A DNA stretch of 64,000 bases, taken from the NCBI GenBank assembly GCA_024721245.1, contig CM045555.1, positions 6,386,001 through 6,450,000 on the forward strand, written 5' to 3'. Both the position numbers and the translations under genes were made by a program. The stretch comes from Mitragyna speciosa (taxonomy: Eukaryota > Streptophyta > Magnoliopsida > Gentianales > Rubiaceae). Shown one piece after another: positions 47,861-61,099 of this stretch. The notes under the pieces were generated by a model. The model saw only the letters and a list, made by a program, of their open reading frames with translations. It made no database searches and was not told where the DNA came from. Each line of letters starts with the position of its first letter. Position 1 is the first letter of the stretch.

Positions 47861-50005
47861 AGTTCACAACTGGGGATTATAGGATGATTACAAAAGCACA
47901 ATCCTGTTTTGGTTGAAAGATTTAGCATTGTATCAGAAAAGAAAAGGTTAAAAAAGAAAGAAAGGTGATACAAATTAGTGTTATTTACATATATTTTACC
48001 TTCTCATTTGTTGTATGAAAATTGAAATATTAGAAAAATGAAACACATTTTTGAAGACAAGTCGTAATTGTAGAACCCACAAAATTTAGAGATTCAACTA
48101 TCAACTCACAGAATTACAGAATTAAGAGAAATTAATCACAAGAAAATATATGAACAGAAGGAGAATAAAATGTTCTCAGAATATTATAATAAAGAAAAAA
48201 CTTTGCGGACTCTACGAGTCTCTCTTTAGATTCTATGGGACTCTTTGGCACTCTCTAACAAATTAGACCAACTAATACCCTATTTTTAATTAACTAAACT
48301 TAATAGACAAGAAACACCTAACACAAGTAGTTACCAAATAAACTATTCTGATACAAATAGAAAACTACTAAAAAATCAAATAGAAATCTATTAGGCTTGA
48401 TTTAATTATTCCAAGATTAGTGAAGTGTTAGATTGAGGTCTACAGAGGGATATCAAATTATTTGCCTGAAATGTCTTGTTATTTAAAATAAGATTTTCTT
48501 GTTCTATTTTATTTTTTGGTGTTGGTAGACTATAAAGGAGTGTAATTCAAAACCCTTCATAGAGGAATGTAATTTAGTGATTACCTACAAAAAATTTTTG
48601 AACAGAAGACACTTTTTTATAGTATGTTGTTTTCCTACTTAGTAGCCAAATGGTGAAAGCAAATGCAACAAGAATGACGTTCAGACTCCAAGAAGTCCGC
48701 AAATGATCACAGCTTTGGAAACAAAGAATTCAACCCGCAAGGCTCACAATTTCAAGGGCTTTCTGAGGATTCCAACATTTCCTTCATATATAGTTGAATA
48801 TTCAAGAAAATTGAAATAAATAACTCACAAGTCTTCGATTGGAAGAAAGAAACTTGAAATGATAACTACGTAAAGTGTAGGAGGAATATACTCGAGAAGA
48901 TTTAACGTTTCACAAGCAATGTATAACTTGGCAGTATAAACATCATGATCCCCTGGCTAGTGAACTAAGGGAAACATACAGGACATAAGATGGAACTTTA
49001 ACAAGTAACTCCCCTGGAAAGAGTAGAAAAAATGGCTGAAATTCAACTCATTTCTGAATGTATATTTCCAACAAAGTTCCTCACATAATCACAAAATCTG
49101 CCCAGCAAAAGGTGTACGTGAGATTCACAAACTATAAAGGCAAACAAATTACTCTATCATATATAGATGAATACTGCAGGTTTTACCATATTGACACAGC
49201 AACCATGCATGTGATGGATGAAAAAAATCCAAATGGCCCAATACTTTAAATTTGGTGGAAATTATGATGTAAATATATTGAGCAACATATTACCTGCTTC
49301 CTTTTCTCCAGAACAAAATAGTTTACACACTGACATCTAGTAAAAACCCGAGAAATTAGACTCAAATCCACATCTGTCACAGAATGGAAGCATCATGCGG
49401 TAGACCTGCCGGTTTCAAGTCCAAAGATCTCTCTTCAAACTGAAAAATCGGTTTCATTCTTCTATTGCAAAAAGAAATTTGGCTTTCGTTTGTGAAGGTA
49501 CAAGTTTATATTACCTGAAATACAACAAATCTGAAGTTCCCCCAAAAAAGCTTTCAGTTTGCTTACTTTCAGCCCAAATACATTTCATATTTATTTGGCT
49601 ATCTATGTTTTCTCTTTATCCTGTCCTCCTTTTTTTTTTTTTTTTGCCCCCCTTCTCTGTTTTGTGTCTATTGTTAAAAAATAACGAAAATACGAAAATA
49701 AAATGAAAAAGTTACAGACTTTGAGGCGTGATGATCACTTTCCTTAAGGTTTTATTTGCTTCATTTTCTAAGCAAATTACCTCTAGGATATAACAAAGGT
49801 GAAGAACTAAAAAAAAAAGAAACGTTAAAGTTTTTCTGTCAAGTTCAATTATTTAAAGAGAATTGAGATACCTTTTCACGATAGAACACAAACTTCTGAA
49901 TAAAAGGGTGCATCTATTCGTAAAATAAACTGAAAAAAAAAAACAGTTTTTATTTTTCACGAAAATAATTCCTCCTATTAATCAGAAAGCCCAAGTGCCT
50001 TGTTA

Positions 50006-50007
<2 letters not shown>

Positions 50008-50055
<48 letters not shown>
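50008..50055. repeat. (AT)n microsatellite
   Basis: About 24 uninterrupted AT units. Confidence 0.95.
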
Positions 50056-50057
<2 letters not shown>

Positions 50058-50858
50058 TCCAATTCATATTCAAATGAATTAAATAGGTTTTGGAATAGTC
50101 TTCCACCAAATTTTCCTTCCAAACCAATGTTTGTATCAAATTTGAATTTAGAAGAAGACAAAAACATATATTTAGTTTGGACATTCTATTCTCTTCCAAT
50201 GTGGGACAATGAACTTGAATAATTCATTACAAACTACAAAATAATAACTAACATCTATGAGTTGAGTGCAGCTAGATGGACATATTCATCCCATTAGCAA
50301 GTTAGATCGCCAATATTCTGGACTGGATTCATGTGTAACAAAGGCAGATAGGGAAGATTGGGGCCAGACAGAGAGAACAGAGAAGAAATAAATATTAAAA
50401 GTAGAACAAAAGCTAGGCATATTCCATATAAACATGGAAACTGAAAGAAAAAATTGGATCGGTATCCAAGAGCATAAAACACCTCCTCAAGAAAGTGTTT
50501 CCAAAAGAACAAAGAAAAAATCCTATCTAAGTCATATTAGAGGGAAAATTCATTAACCTCTCGGTTCAGTTGTCAAACAACTACACACTTTGAATTGGAA
50601 CCAGAGAAGTTTCTTGAGCGACCCAGCATTGCTAGCCTCGAGCCGATATATATTTTCTTTGGTCCTGCAACCAGAAAACTTCGGTCCATGCCTAATAGTC
50701 CGTCCGATGGGCACAATAGTGTTCATTTCTTGGCAAGATCTCCAAAAGGCAACAAAAGAAATTAGCTCCTAAAATAAAACCAAACATTCTCAAAGAATCC
50801 TGCCAAGAATCTTAGAGAACCCAGATCATGACAATACAATTAATCAGAATTTTGTATC

Positions 50859-51693
50859 GGGTTAATAACACTTTGCCCCCCTAAAGGTCTAGGGAAGTCA
50901 CACTTTGCCCCCAACCTTTAAATATATACATTATCCCCTCAATCAATTAGATGAGAGAAAATTTGGTTAAAAGAAATAGTTGAATGACACAAATACTCTT
51001 GACTTGGCAGAGAGGAAAATTTTCGGAAAAAAAATTTCAGGTGTTATGATATTTTATAATAATCTGAAAAACTTTCAAATAAAGTAAACTACTAAATTTT
51101 AAATGAATTAAATATGAAAAATATTTAACAAGAAATGTGACAATGATATCATAAGATTATACCTCTTGTACTATTGGAGAGAACCTTTACTATAATTTCT
51201 TGCCAAATAAAAATTGCACTGTTATGAATGCAAAGTAAAATTCGAGATTTTTAATGTTGTAAATTAAGAATTTTTCTTAAACTAAGAAAAAAATCAAAAG
51301 TTTTAATATTAGCTTTGCATTCATAATAGTGCAATTTTTATTTAGTAAGAAATTAGTAGAGGTATTCTCTAATAGTACAAAAAGTATAATTTTTTTGTGA
51401 TATCATAGTTACATTTCTTGTCCACTATTTTTTTATTCATTCATCTAAAATTCAATAGCTTATTTTATTTGAAAATTTGTAGAAATATCTATAAAAAAAT
51501 TGTAACATCTGAGTTTTTTTTTTTTTTTAAATTTTCCCTCTGCCAAATCAAGAATATTTGTGTCATTTAACTATTTATTTTAACCAAATTTTCTCCCGCC
51601 TAATTGATTGGGGGGTAAAATGTATATCTTTAAAGGTTAGGGAGGTAAAGTGTGATGTCCCTATACCTTTAGGGGGCAAAGTGTCATTAAACT
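50859..51693. mobile_element. 835-bp long-hairpin element (Mutator-like)
   Basis: Perfect 9-bp duplication TTTTGTATC at 50850-50858 and 51694-51702. The left terminus TTAATAACACTTTGCCCCCC matches the reverse complement of the right terminus, and the similarity continues inward for roughly 400 bp per arm (for example TTGCACTGTTATGAATGCAA on the left against TTTGCATTCATAATAGTGCA on the right), leaving a small loop near 51260-51280. No coding. Confidence 0.92.
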
Positions 51694-51702
51694 TTTTGTA
51701 TC

Positions 51703-52609
51703 TTGACAAATATTATAATATTCACAAGTCCAAACGGCACAACCTTATTTTTCAATTTTAGCTAGCTAATTCATATCTAACGAAGATTCTTCTAGAAAAG
51801 GGCGGTAAAGTCCATAAATTATTCATATACGCTTTTGCATCCTTGTATTAAGTTTGTGGAATTGAATAACAATGCACGAATATTTCAAAGCAAGCAACTA
51901 CAAGAATGAGCTTCTAAATACTAACAGAGCCTTCACTGTATGCCGATTGTAATTTAGATTCGTTTCAACCAAACTTTACAGCAACGCATAATGGAGTCAG
52001 CATATCGAAAAAATCTACAATCATAAGAGCTAAGAAATACTCTCTACTTCCCCAAAAACAGTTAAAGCTACCATTTAATATACGAAACAATACGAACAAT
52101 GCAAGTAATTTCTATGGCAAAATATCAAGAATAAATTGAAGAATTTAAATCATAATAAAAGAAGAAAAAGAAAGAAAAATGTTTAAAAATTAAGCTCAAT
52201 GAAATTTGCAAACATAATTAATCATTATTAAACAACATTTAGTGAACAAACAACAGACATACAGTATTGTACAACGTTAAATGTTCTCAGCTGCCAATAT
52301 GAGTCATAGGGCTATTAGGTGCCTACATGAGAAGCTTTCTTTCTCTTAGCCGGAAGCAAGAAGAATTAATCAAATAAGTAAGCATATTTGCTTCACATAT
52401 CTTCAGCGAAAACAATAATGTTGTACCACAGCCCCAATAATCTCCTCGAGCTCATTATCATCAACACCACAACAAAGAGCATCCCTCAAGCTCACTTGAA
52501 GGGAAACTTCAGCAAAAAAGTGATCCAAGAAATTTAGGTTAAAATTTAGAAAATGAGCTCTGAACCCAAAATTTTAGTGATTATTTAGTGTATTACAAGA
52601 ATAAAGTGA
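51703..52609. other. Intergenic, no feature recognised
   Basis: AT-rich; no frame or repeat structure of note before the copia fragment. Confidence 0.5.
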
Positions 52610-54194
52610 TACTGGCATTGATCATGATCCATTAACGTTTTTACAAGCTATAAATAGTAGCGATTCCAATAAATGGTTGGATGCTATGAATGATGAAATA
52701 GCATCTATGAAGTCTAACCAAGTTTGAAAATTGGTTGAATTATCTAAGGATTTCATACCTATTCAATGTAAATGGGTATTCAAGACAAAATGAGACTCTA
52801 AAAGTAATATTGACCGTTATAAAACCCGATTGATAGCTAAAGGATTCACTCAAAGGGAGAGTATTGATTATAATGAGACTTTCTCTCCTGTATCTAAGAA
52901 AGACTCCTTTCAAATTATTATGGCATTGGTAGCTCATTAGGATTTAGAGTTACATCAAATGGATGCAAAAATGGCTTTCTTGAATGAAAATTTAGATGAA
53001 GAAATTTATATAAGCAACCCGAAGGTTTTGAGGAGGAATGAAAAGGGCAACTAGTATGTAAGCTTAAAAGATCTATTAATGGACTTAAACAAACCTCCCG
53101 TCAATGGTATCTTAAGTTTCATGATACCATAACAACCTTTGGATTTCAAGAAAATAAACTTGATGATTGTGTGTATCTAAAGGTCAGTGGGAGTAAGTTC
53201 ATATTTTTTATCTTGTATGTCGATGATATATTACTTGCTGCTAATGATTTAAGTTTATTGCATAAAACTAAAGAATTCTTTCAAAGAACTTTGAAATGAA
53301 AGTATGAATGATGTATCTTTCGTATTTGGTATTGAGATCCATGGAGATAGACTTAAGAAAATTCTTGGTCTATCTCAAAGGACTTGTATAAAAAATGTTC
53401 TTGAAAGATTTCAAATGCAAAATCATTCAGCAACTCCATGTCCCATTGTTAAAGGAGATAATTTTAGTCAAAGTCAATATCCTCAAAATGATATTGAGAG
53501 ACATAAAATGGAAAATGTACCGTATGCCTTAGCTGTAGGAAGCTTAATGTATGTTCAAACTTGCACGCGACCTGATATCAGTTTTGTAATTGGAATGCTT
53601 GGAAGATTTCAAGGTAATCTGGGATTTGATCATTGGAAGGCTGCTAAAAAGGTGATGCGATATCTTCAAGGTACTAAAGATTTAATACTTACTCATAAGC
53701 ACAGTGATCATCTTGAAATTATTGGATACTCAGATTCAAATTTCATGGGTTGTGTTGATAGTAAGAAATCTACTTCTAGTTATGTTTTCATGCTTGCTGG
53801 TGGAGTTGTGTTATGGAAAAGTGTTAAACAATCTATCACTGCTTCTTCCACAATGGAAGCATAATTTATATCATGCTATGAGGCTACTTCTCAAGCTGTT
53901 TGGTTGCGGAATTTTATTGAAGGGCTTAAAGTTGTAGATTCTATCTCTAGACCCATAACACTATATTGTAACAATTCCGCTGCTGTCTTCTTCTCAAAGA
54001 ACAAGAAGTGCTCTAGCAAATCTAAGCACTTTGAATTGAAATATCATATTGTTTGAGAGAGAATTCAGGAACAAAAGATGTTCATGAAGCATATAAAGAC
54101 CGATATGATGCTTGCAGACCCATTAACAAAAGCATTGGTACCAAAGAAATTTTTGGAACATGTTTGTCCCATAGGTCCCATTAATTTTGAATAA
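52610..54194 (+). pseudogene. Copia reverse transcriptase / RNase H remnant
   Basis: Near the start it reads DHDPLTFLQA and KWLDAMNDEIASMKSNQV, then a TGA where Trp is expected. CKWVFKTK is followed by another TGA. Catalytic YVDD is at 53216-53227. RNase H is in an open frame 53304-53864 (YSDSNFMGCVDSKKSTSSYV), then a stop replaces Glu after SSTMEA; the remainder ends MLADPLTKALVPKKFLEHV and a stop at 54192-54194. Several stops and shifts make it non-functional. Confidence 0.9.
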
Positions 54195-54517
54195 GTGTTT
54201 GCTTATTATTTTGAACACATAATTGAAAAATATTATTTCTTGTTTCTTGTGCATAGTATCGTATTATGAGATTTTATACAGGATTTAATATTTTGGACTA
54301 TTGATGGACTTTATTGTTTTGATTAGTACATTTCTTCCACTTTTGTTTATCTACATTTAGTAATTGGAAATTGTGATACATGGAAGGAAAAATATAATCA
54401 TATGATATATGACCACAATGATCCATTCTAATAACTATGTAGGATAAACATAACTATATTTTGTGGCTACTCTATTGATTATACACTATAATGTGGTCAT
54501 TTGTCCAAGTAGGAGAA

Positions 54518-55294
54518 TGTTAGAATACTAAAGATATTTAGTGGGTGTTATAATCATCAAATCATGTAACTTAAAATAATTAGTGGGTATTATATTCATA
54601 TATGTAACTCTTGTCCCATTACTTTTTGTATTTCACCCCATTACGTACATATAACTTTCATATCATTACTTTCTTGTAACTTCCATCCCACTACTTGGCA
54701 TATTACACTCCACAAATCTAATTCTCATCCCACTAGTTGGTGAGTTACATGCCATTACTAATATGTAATATATATAACTCTAACTCCACTATTTGGTGGA
54801 CTTCATGACTACATCAGTATTACGAATTTATAACATCTACTCCATTATTATGGTAATTTCATGAGCCCATTATTGTATGGTGATTTTATGAATTCATTAT
54901 AAGATTAAAGAGGTATGTTACAATATTATGGGAGGAAGAAGAAAAGTTAATTGTAGTTATGACTTATGATGGGAAGGGGTCCTTTAGCTCACCATGAATA
55001 GGACTCTTGGTCCCTCTCTCCACTTACTTATTTATTGTGAATTCTACCCATCATTTTGTCGCAATATTAGGAGAGTTAGGAGAGGGAAGATCAAGAGACT
55101 TGATCTTGAAACTTAAAGGAAGAAAGGAGTTAGAGAAAGGATCAAGGAGCTAGTCCAAGAAGGCTTGTAGGAAGAACGGCTACTTGCAATTGGAATCATC
55201 ATGGCTCAAGGTATGTTTTATATGTTTTTTTACATGCATAATATTTTAGTGATTTACAAATCGTAACAAAAAATTTTATTATATAATGCTAACA
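54518..55294 (+). repeat. 3' LTR of truncated copia
   Basis: Begins TGTTAGAATACT after the purine tract AGGAGAA and ends AATGCTAACA, so the ends TGTTAG/CTAACA are perfect inverted repeats. The right flank is CCAAC. Confidence 0.75.
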
Positions 55295-57105
55295 CCAACA
55301 ACCAAATTGAACACCTTAATCTCTCTTGACTAAAAACCCAAACCCAAAAACATATCCTCTCTTGTCCTCCCCACTTCTCTCAAGTCCTCAAAAATAATTC
55401 AAACATAAACTAGTAGCACATAAAAAGCAGAACGAGGTGAAAAATGAGGTAGATAAAACAAGATTGACAGTATTAATACTGAGGCAGATGAAAGAAGATT
55501 GACAACATCAATAATGATCATATGCTTGGACCATTGTAGGAATGGGAAGAAGGAAAAAAAGGCATACTTTGAAATTCCCATAAACTAAAATTCTCAACCT
55601 ATTACAACCAACACTAAAGTGCTGAGTCATTGACGTAATGAAAGAAACTGTGCCCTTATGGCCATCGAACTTGAAATTCTTAGTCGTCTCTATAGTTTGG
55701 TCCTAAATTGGTTGAACCCTCATAAATTGTTTAATCTATACAGTAATACTGGGAGATTTTGGTATGAGGAAGAGTATCTAATAAAGAAAAAGGTTACCAA
55801 GTGCCACTGTTCTACCTTACCAGAAACATAGGCAGTGTTAAGAAAAATCGAAAAAAAAAATTCAATAAGCTACTGAAATTCTGGAACAACTGACCTTGAC
55901 TGGATTGTATCCCAGTCTACCGCAGCGTTCATTGACTTCATTATTCTTTCATGTCCTTTATGCCGAGTTGTAAATTCAACCTATGGTGGTACCAATGTAT
56001 CTAAGCTTTTGTTTACTCAATTTAGTCCACATTCTTTTAATTTTGATCATTTTCGAACTAGAATAATTCCATTTATAGTCATAGCCAAGGTTTTAAACCT
56101 TTCAGGTTTGACAACTGGAAACAAAAATCTTCAATATCTTTTCTGACCCCCCAAAAACAAAAAAAAAAAAAAAATCAAAGAGCTGACAAAAAGATTAGCC
56201 AAATGAACAATCTCATTTTGCATTACAGATGAAAATTTGGAGTGACTTCTACTCCCTCGGCTGGCATACAGCACTGACAGCATATATTGCACCTTTACAT
56301 CAAGGAGATCCTCAGATATTAAGCCTTCCAAATGAAATAATTAACACATCAGATACATGATTCTTTTTTGGCACATCTTATGAGAATCATTCACATGAAG
56401 ATGCATGCTTCTTTATTAATGATCCATCTACACCTTTACTTAATACCCCCTCATTGCCAACATCTACAGAATGGAATAACAACCTTATTTTGTTGTTTGC
56501 CTGCTAACAAAATAGAACCTTTTTTCTCCAATTCAACATGCCAAATATATACAACAAATTAACCAGTAGGATAAGGTTCCTATGAAGTCATTAGTTAATA
56601 AATAAATCGACTGTTAGGCAATAGTTTGGACCAGATAATAGAAGGTTAAATACATCCCCGAAAGATTATCAATTGTGCAACTATGACTTGAGGTTTTACA
56701 AAAAAGCATCTTTTCCAAGAACTTAAATTAAAACTTCAAATTCCAACTCTCCACTAGGCCTGTCAATTGTTCGGGTCTAGACCTGTCAATTGTTCGGGTC
56801 TAGACCTGAATTCGACCCCGATACCTTAATTTTTTTCCTTGTATAGATGTAGATATAATTCTATTTATTTGACTAAAAATCCAACCCGTTTTTCTCTAAT
56901 AAAAAGTTGGTCAAATACGAAATATTACATTCTAACTCGTACCTAACTCGAACCCGTTCTTTGGATTGAAAATTGAGTTTGAATTGAGTACTTGCTTTTA
57001 AGTTGGTTTCTTTGGATTGAATGTTGAGTTTGAAACAGGTGATTGTAGTATGTACTCAAGGTACTTTGACAAGCTAAAAGCAATTTTCTCCATTTTTTTT
57101 CCTAA
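55295..57105. other. AT-rich intergenic DNA
   Basis: No gene recognised. Contains a 23-bp tandem duplication at 56759-56804. Confidence 0.5.
56759..56804. repeat. Perfect 23-bp tandem duplication
   Basis: CCTGTCAATTGTTCGGGTCT plus AGA occurs twice in succession. Confidence 0.95.
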
Positions 57106-57134
57106 CTAGTATGAATACACGTGCGTTGCACGTG
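57106..57134 (-). mobile_element. Helitron-like 3' terminus
   Basis: Read on the minus strand: a 7-bp-stem hairpin CACGTGCAACGCACGTG (57118-57134), eight bases, then CTAG, followed by T in the flank. Helitrons end in CTRR with a short hairpin about 5-12 bases upstream and insert between A and T. The 5' end (TC, expected at a higher coordinate) was not found. Confidence 0.5.
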
Positions 57135-60100
57135 GTACGGATGCTTTCATGATAATTATATAAAATAATATATTTTTAAAATTACCATTCATCTTAATTG
57201 ACCTAAACTTCATATAACAAATAATCAAAATGCATAAATTTGTATTTCGATACATAATTAACATAAATTAAAAAAATCGATTAAGCCCCAACACAAAGAA
57301 AAAAAAATTATGTTTAAGGGTTCAAAGTTTTATATATTATCTAGTACAACAGCTTGATCAATGTTAAATCTTTAACCAACTTCTTATTATATATTATGTC
57401 AACTTATACTTAATCTAATATTTTTTTAACCAACTCCTTTAAGTTTCAATCTAGTATGAGTGCAAACTTATCCAAAAGTTTACTTACTTCTCAACTCATA
57501 CTTGTCCAATAGTAAATAATCCGCACTTGTACGATTGTCAAAAAAAAAAAATTGGACTATGAATGTGATAAAAAGAACTTAGTTGCAACTATAAAATTAT
57601 AATCAATGATTATGTTGAAAGAACATGATACGTTTAAGCAGATTATTTGGAAAGCTAATGTTAAAAACTCAATTTCACATCTATTAGAAACTTTTGTTGG
57701 TAAAAGACGATCTTATTTACAATTTACGTACTTCATTAGACTTTATTTTTTAATTAATCTTGTTCAAATTTTCATTTATATTAACTTCACGAGCACCTCT
57801 CATCTATGATATAATGACTCCTACAAATATATGTTTATAATCTAGTTACTTATAAGCCATCATTTAAATATATATGTAATGCTTACTTTATATGGGTGAT
57901 ACAAATATTTATTGTTTATCTTTTAAATATATAGCTTTTCTTGCTGCATATATTATTGAAAATTATGTCTTTTTAACCAAAAATATAAATAAAGACCAAA
58001 TGCACTCCCAACCCCAATCTAGAGAAAATAAACTCTAAGTTGTTAATTAATTGAAAATTTACATGTAAATATGTTTTCTAATAAGTCAATTAGATGTAAA
58101 ACTGTTCAACTAAAAATATGATTATTAATTGAATTCTTGAAGGATTTGTTTATAGAATTTCCTCAATTAAATATTTTTGAGATAATAAATAAAATTAATT
58201 GCCACATTTCAAGATATTTTCAAGTTTATAGAATTTCTATTTTTTAATTCCCTAACAATATGAATTTTCCTTCTACTTTTTATTTTATGCAAATTACTTG
58301 TAAAACTTTCTCATAGGGTCTAAAATAAATAAATATGTAAAGTTATTCTCCAAGTAATTATTCTTTCGTATTTTGCTTGAATGTGTTAATTTTAAAAGCC
58401 ATACTCAATGACTTTCTTACAATTTTTGTTTAATATCTAAAAATCTCCCTAAAAATTTTCAAATCCTAACAAAATTAACTTTAATTAATTTCTATGTATA
58501 AATAAATACAAATTTTTGGTCATTTATAAGAAATATATTGTTATGACTCTTTAGTCTTTAGAAGTGTTTCTGAAAGTGTATTATTCTTTAGTTTTCTTCC
58601 AAAAAGAAATATCTAAAAACTCTTTAAAGTATTTCCTTTCAATTGAAATCTTTTTTTTAAAAAAAATAAAAGAAACATACTGATATATAAAATATATTTC
58701 AGTCTTAATATAGTATCTAGAAAAATGGTTGACCACATATAAAACTAAAACTGAATAGTAGGAATCGAGAAAGACATAAAGTATACTATTGATATTTGTT
58801 CTAGATTATATACTTTTATACAAAAGCTAAAGAAATTACATTCAAAGCTATAACAAAACCAACCGGAAATAAAAAGTTTCAAAAAAATAGTGCAAACTTA
58901 TTACAAAAATAGTTGAGAAATATGACCGTTTATTTTTAACTTTTTTACATATTGATATTACCTATTTATTCTTAATTTTTTCACCGTTACACATAGACAA
59001 ATAGCCTCAATGCATGAACTCTTAACCTTTATAGCCTCAAACTTAATCTATTTATAGTTCTATGTAAAATCAATGTTAATATTACTCCATTTCTTTTTTT
59101 TTTTTTTTTTATTCTTTGGTGGTGAAGTGGTGAGCTTGGGATACTTTTCCGCAATAATAAGGAACTCTTCCCAAGCTAACAATGTCTTAACCGATTAAAA
59201 TGTTTACCAATATGTTCCTTATGCTACTAGTTTTACCTTCTAAAATTTCCAAATATTGTTACTCAAATACTAATTGCTTTATTGCTTATTAGGTGTTCTA
59301 GTAAGATTATAAGCATTAAACATCATAAATACAACTAAAGCATTGTACATATATTTTTCAAAATTAGAGTTATGTTCTACAAAATGAATTAACTTTGATA
59401 AAATCTTATATCTAAAACAAAATACAAAGGTTTTTTTTTTTTGAAAAAAAAAATCCAATGTCTGATATTACAACCGTAGCCTTGTTAATCGATGAATTAG
59501 CCTTCAATATTAGAAATGTTCTAGATGTTTATATTTTTGCGTAAGGACACTATCCATAAAAAAAATCTAATTCACTTGACACAACCCCCACATTTAATAT
59601 AATACAAGCATAAAGTAAACTTAGTATTATTATTACATAAATAACCTCAACGTAGTACCCTTATATTCAAAGCTAAAACATAACTAATTGAAAAATAAAA
59701 GATTCAAAAAACTAATTACTTTGGTATAAGTAAATTTGGCACGTGCACTACACAAACGTCTGTGTTACAAACTAAAATTCACTATTTCGTTTCACTTTCC
59801 AGTTACAATTTCTAATTCTCAGCCAAAAGATCCATTCGTGCCACAAACTGATGTATTTCAACTTCATTATTTTGTCTCGTATTTCTAAGTATCGACACTT
59901 ATAGATTGACAACGAAAACAATGAGAACAATGTCAAAATAAATGGAAAGCAAATATAAGTACAGTTTTGTGGTGCAGCACCATTGTATTTGGCCATATAA
60001 TTGACTCAACACAGTAGAAATAGACGTCAATTTGAAAACAACAACCAAGAGATCCATCTTAAGGAGACTATTCAACGACCTGAATATTAGATGTGCAAGG

Positions 60101-61044
60101 TCTAGATCATGCAAAAGCAATTGCATCAACTAACAAACACTACAAAATTCAAATATGAACACGGACACAACACAACACAACATACATGGCAGCGATAACT
60201 TAGAGCTTGATTTGATGCATTGGAATAAATATCATTTTTAAAACCTCTTGTTTCTGTAATGATTTGGTTTCCAAATATATGTAGTCCAATCTTTTTATTA
60301 TTTTTTAGTTTCTAATTAAGAATTTCCAAGATAATTTTCTAAACTCGAAATTCCATATAATTGACAAATTTATTCCTTAAAAAATTAAGGAGACATGCTT
60401 CAACAAAAACCACATTCCTAAACTAAAAACTCTATATTAATATTACAAAAATAACTCTAACAATTATAAGAAAAGGCATTTAGTTTTGGAGACATAATAT
60501 TCCTTCAATCTATTTTCTAAGAATATGATGGGAAAGAAAACTAATCAATTTACTGGGCTTATGTAGTACTAATCTTGAGATATAACTTAAGATTCTAGAA
60601 GGTTGCAATTACTGTACATTTTTAACAATTACTTCTAAAAGCTATTGTTAAAATTTTTCAAACCATATTCAATTTATCACCTAAGGATCTTTTGTAAATT
60701 TTCAAAATTCAACCCCAAGATTCTAATTTCTAAAATTAAGCCCTCTATGGTTTTATTCTATAATGACATAAGAAAGTATAATGCAACAAAATTTCTTTTT
60801 CTATAGTGTTACATACATAGTAGAAAGTAATTTCTACATTCCAATCTTTTTATAATTCTTTAGTTTCTATAGAAATTGTAATTTCTGCATTTTAAAATTC
60901 ATTTAATTTACAAACTTATTCCTTGAAAAAAAAATTAAAGAAACATGCTTCAATAAAACCTATAGTCTTAAAAGTAAATACTCAATATTAATATTATAGT
61001 AATAGCACTAACGATGGTGGTTCTTTTTTTTAGTTGTGATGGTG

Positions 61045-61099
<55 letters not shown>

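Larger units (their letters stand above)
47548..50849. other. Intergenic, no recognised gene
   Basis: A minus-strand frame at 47654-47860 has coding-like composition but no known motif. An (AT)n tract lies at 50008-50055. Nothing else is supported. Confidence 0.4.
52610..55294 (+). mobile_element. 5'-truncated Ty1/copia element with 3' LTR
   Basis: Starts inside the reverse transcriptase domain, continues through RNase H, a polypurine tract and a 777-bp 3' LTR. No 5' LTR, primer site, gag or integrase is present upstream. It is a different family from the element at 31698, by both LTR and protein sequence. Confidence 0.9.

Noticed and set aside
49058..49249. 63-codon plus-strand frame
   Set aside because: AT-rich chance frame with no motif.
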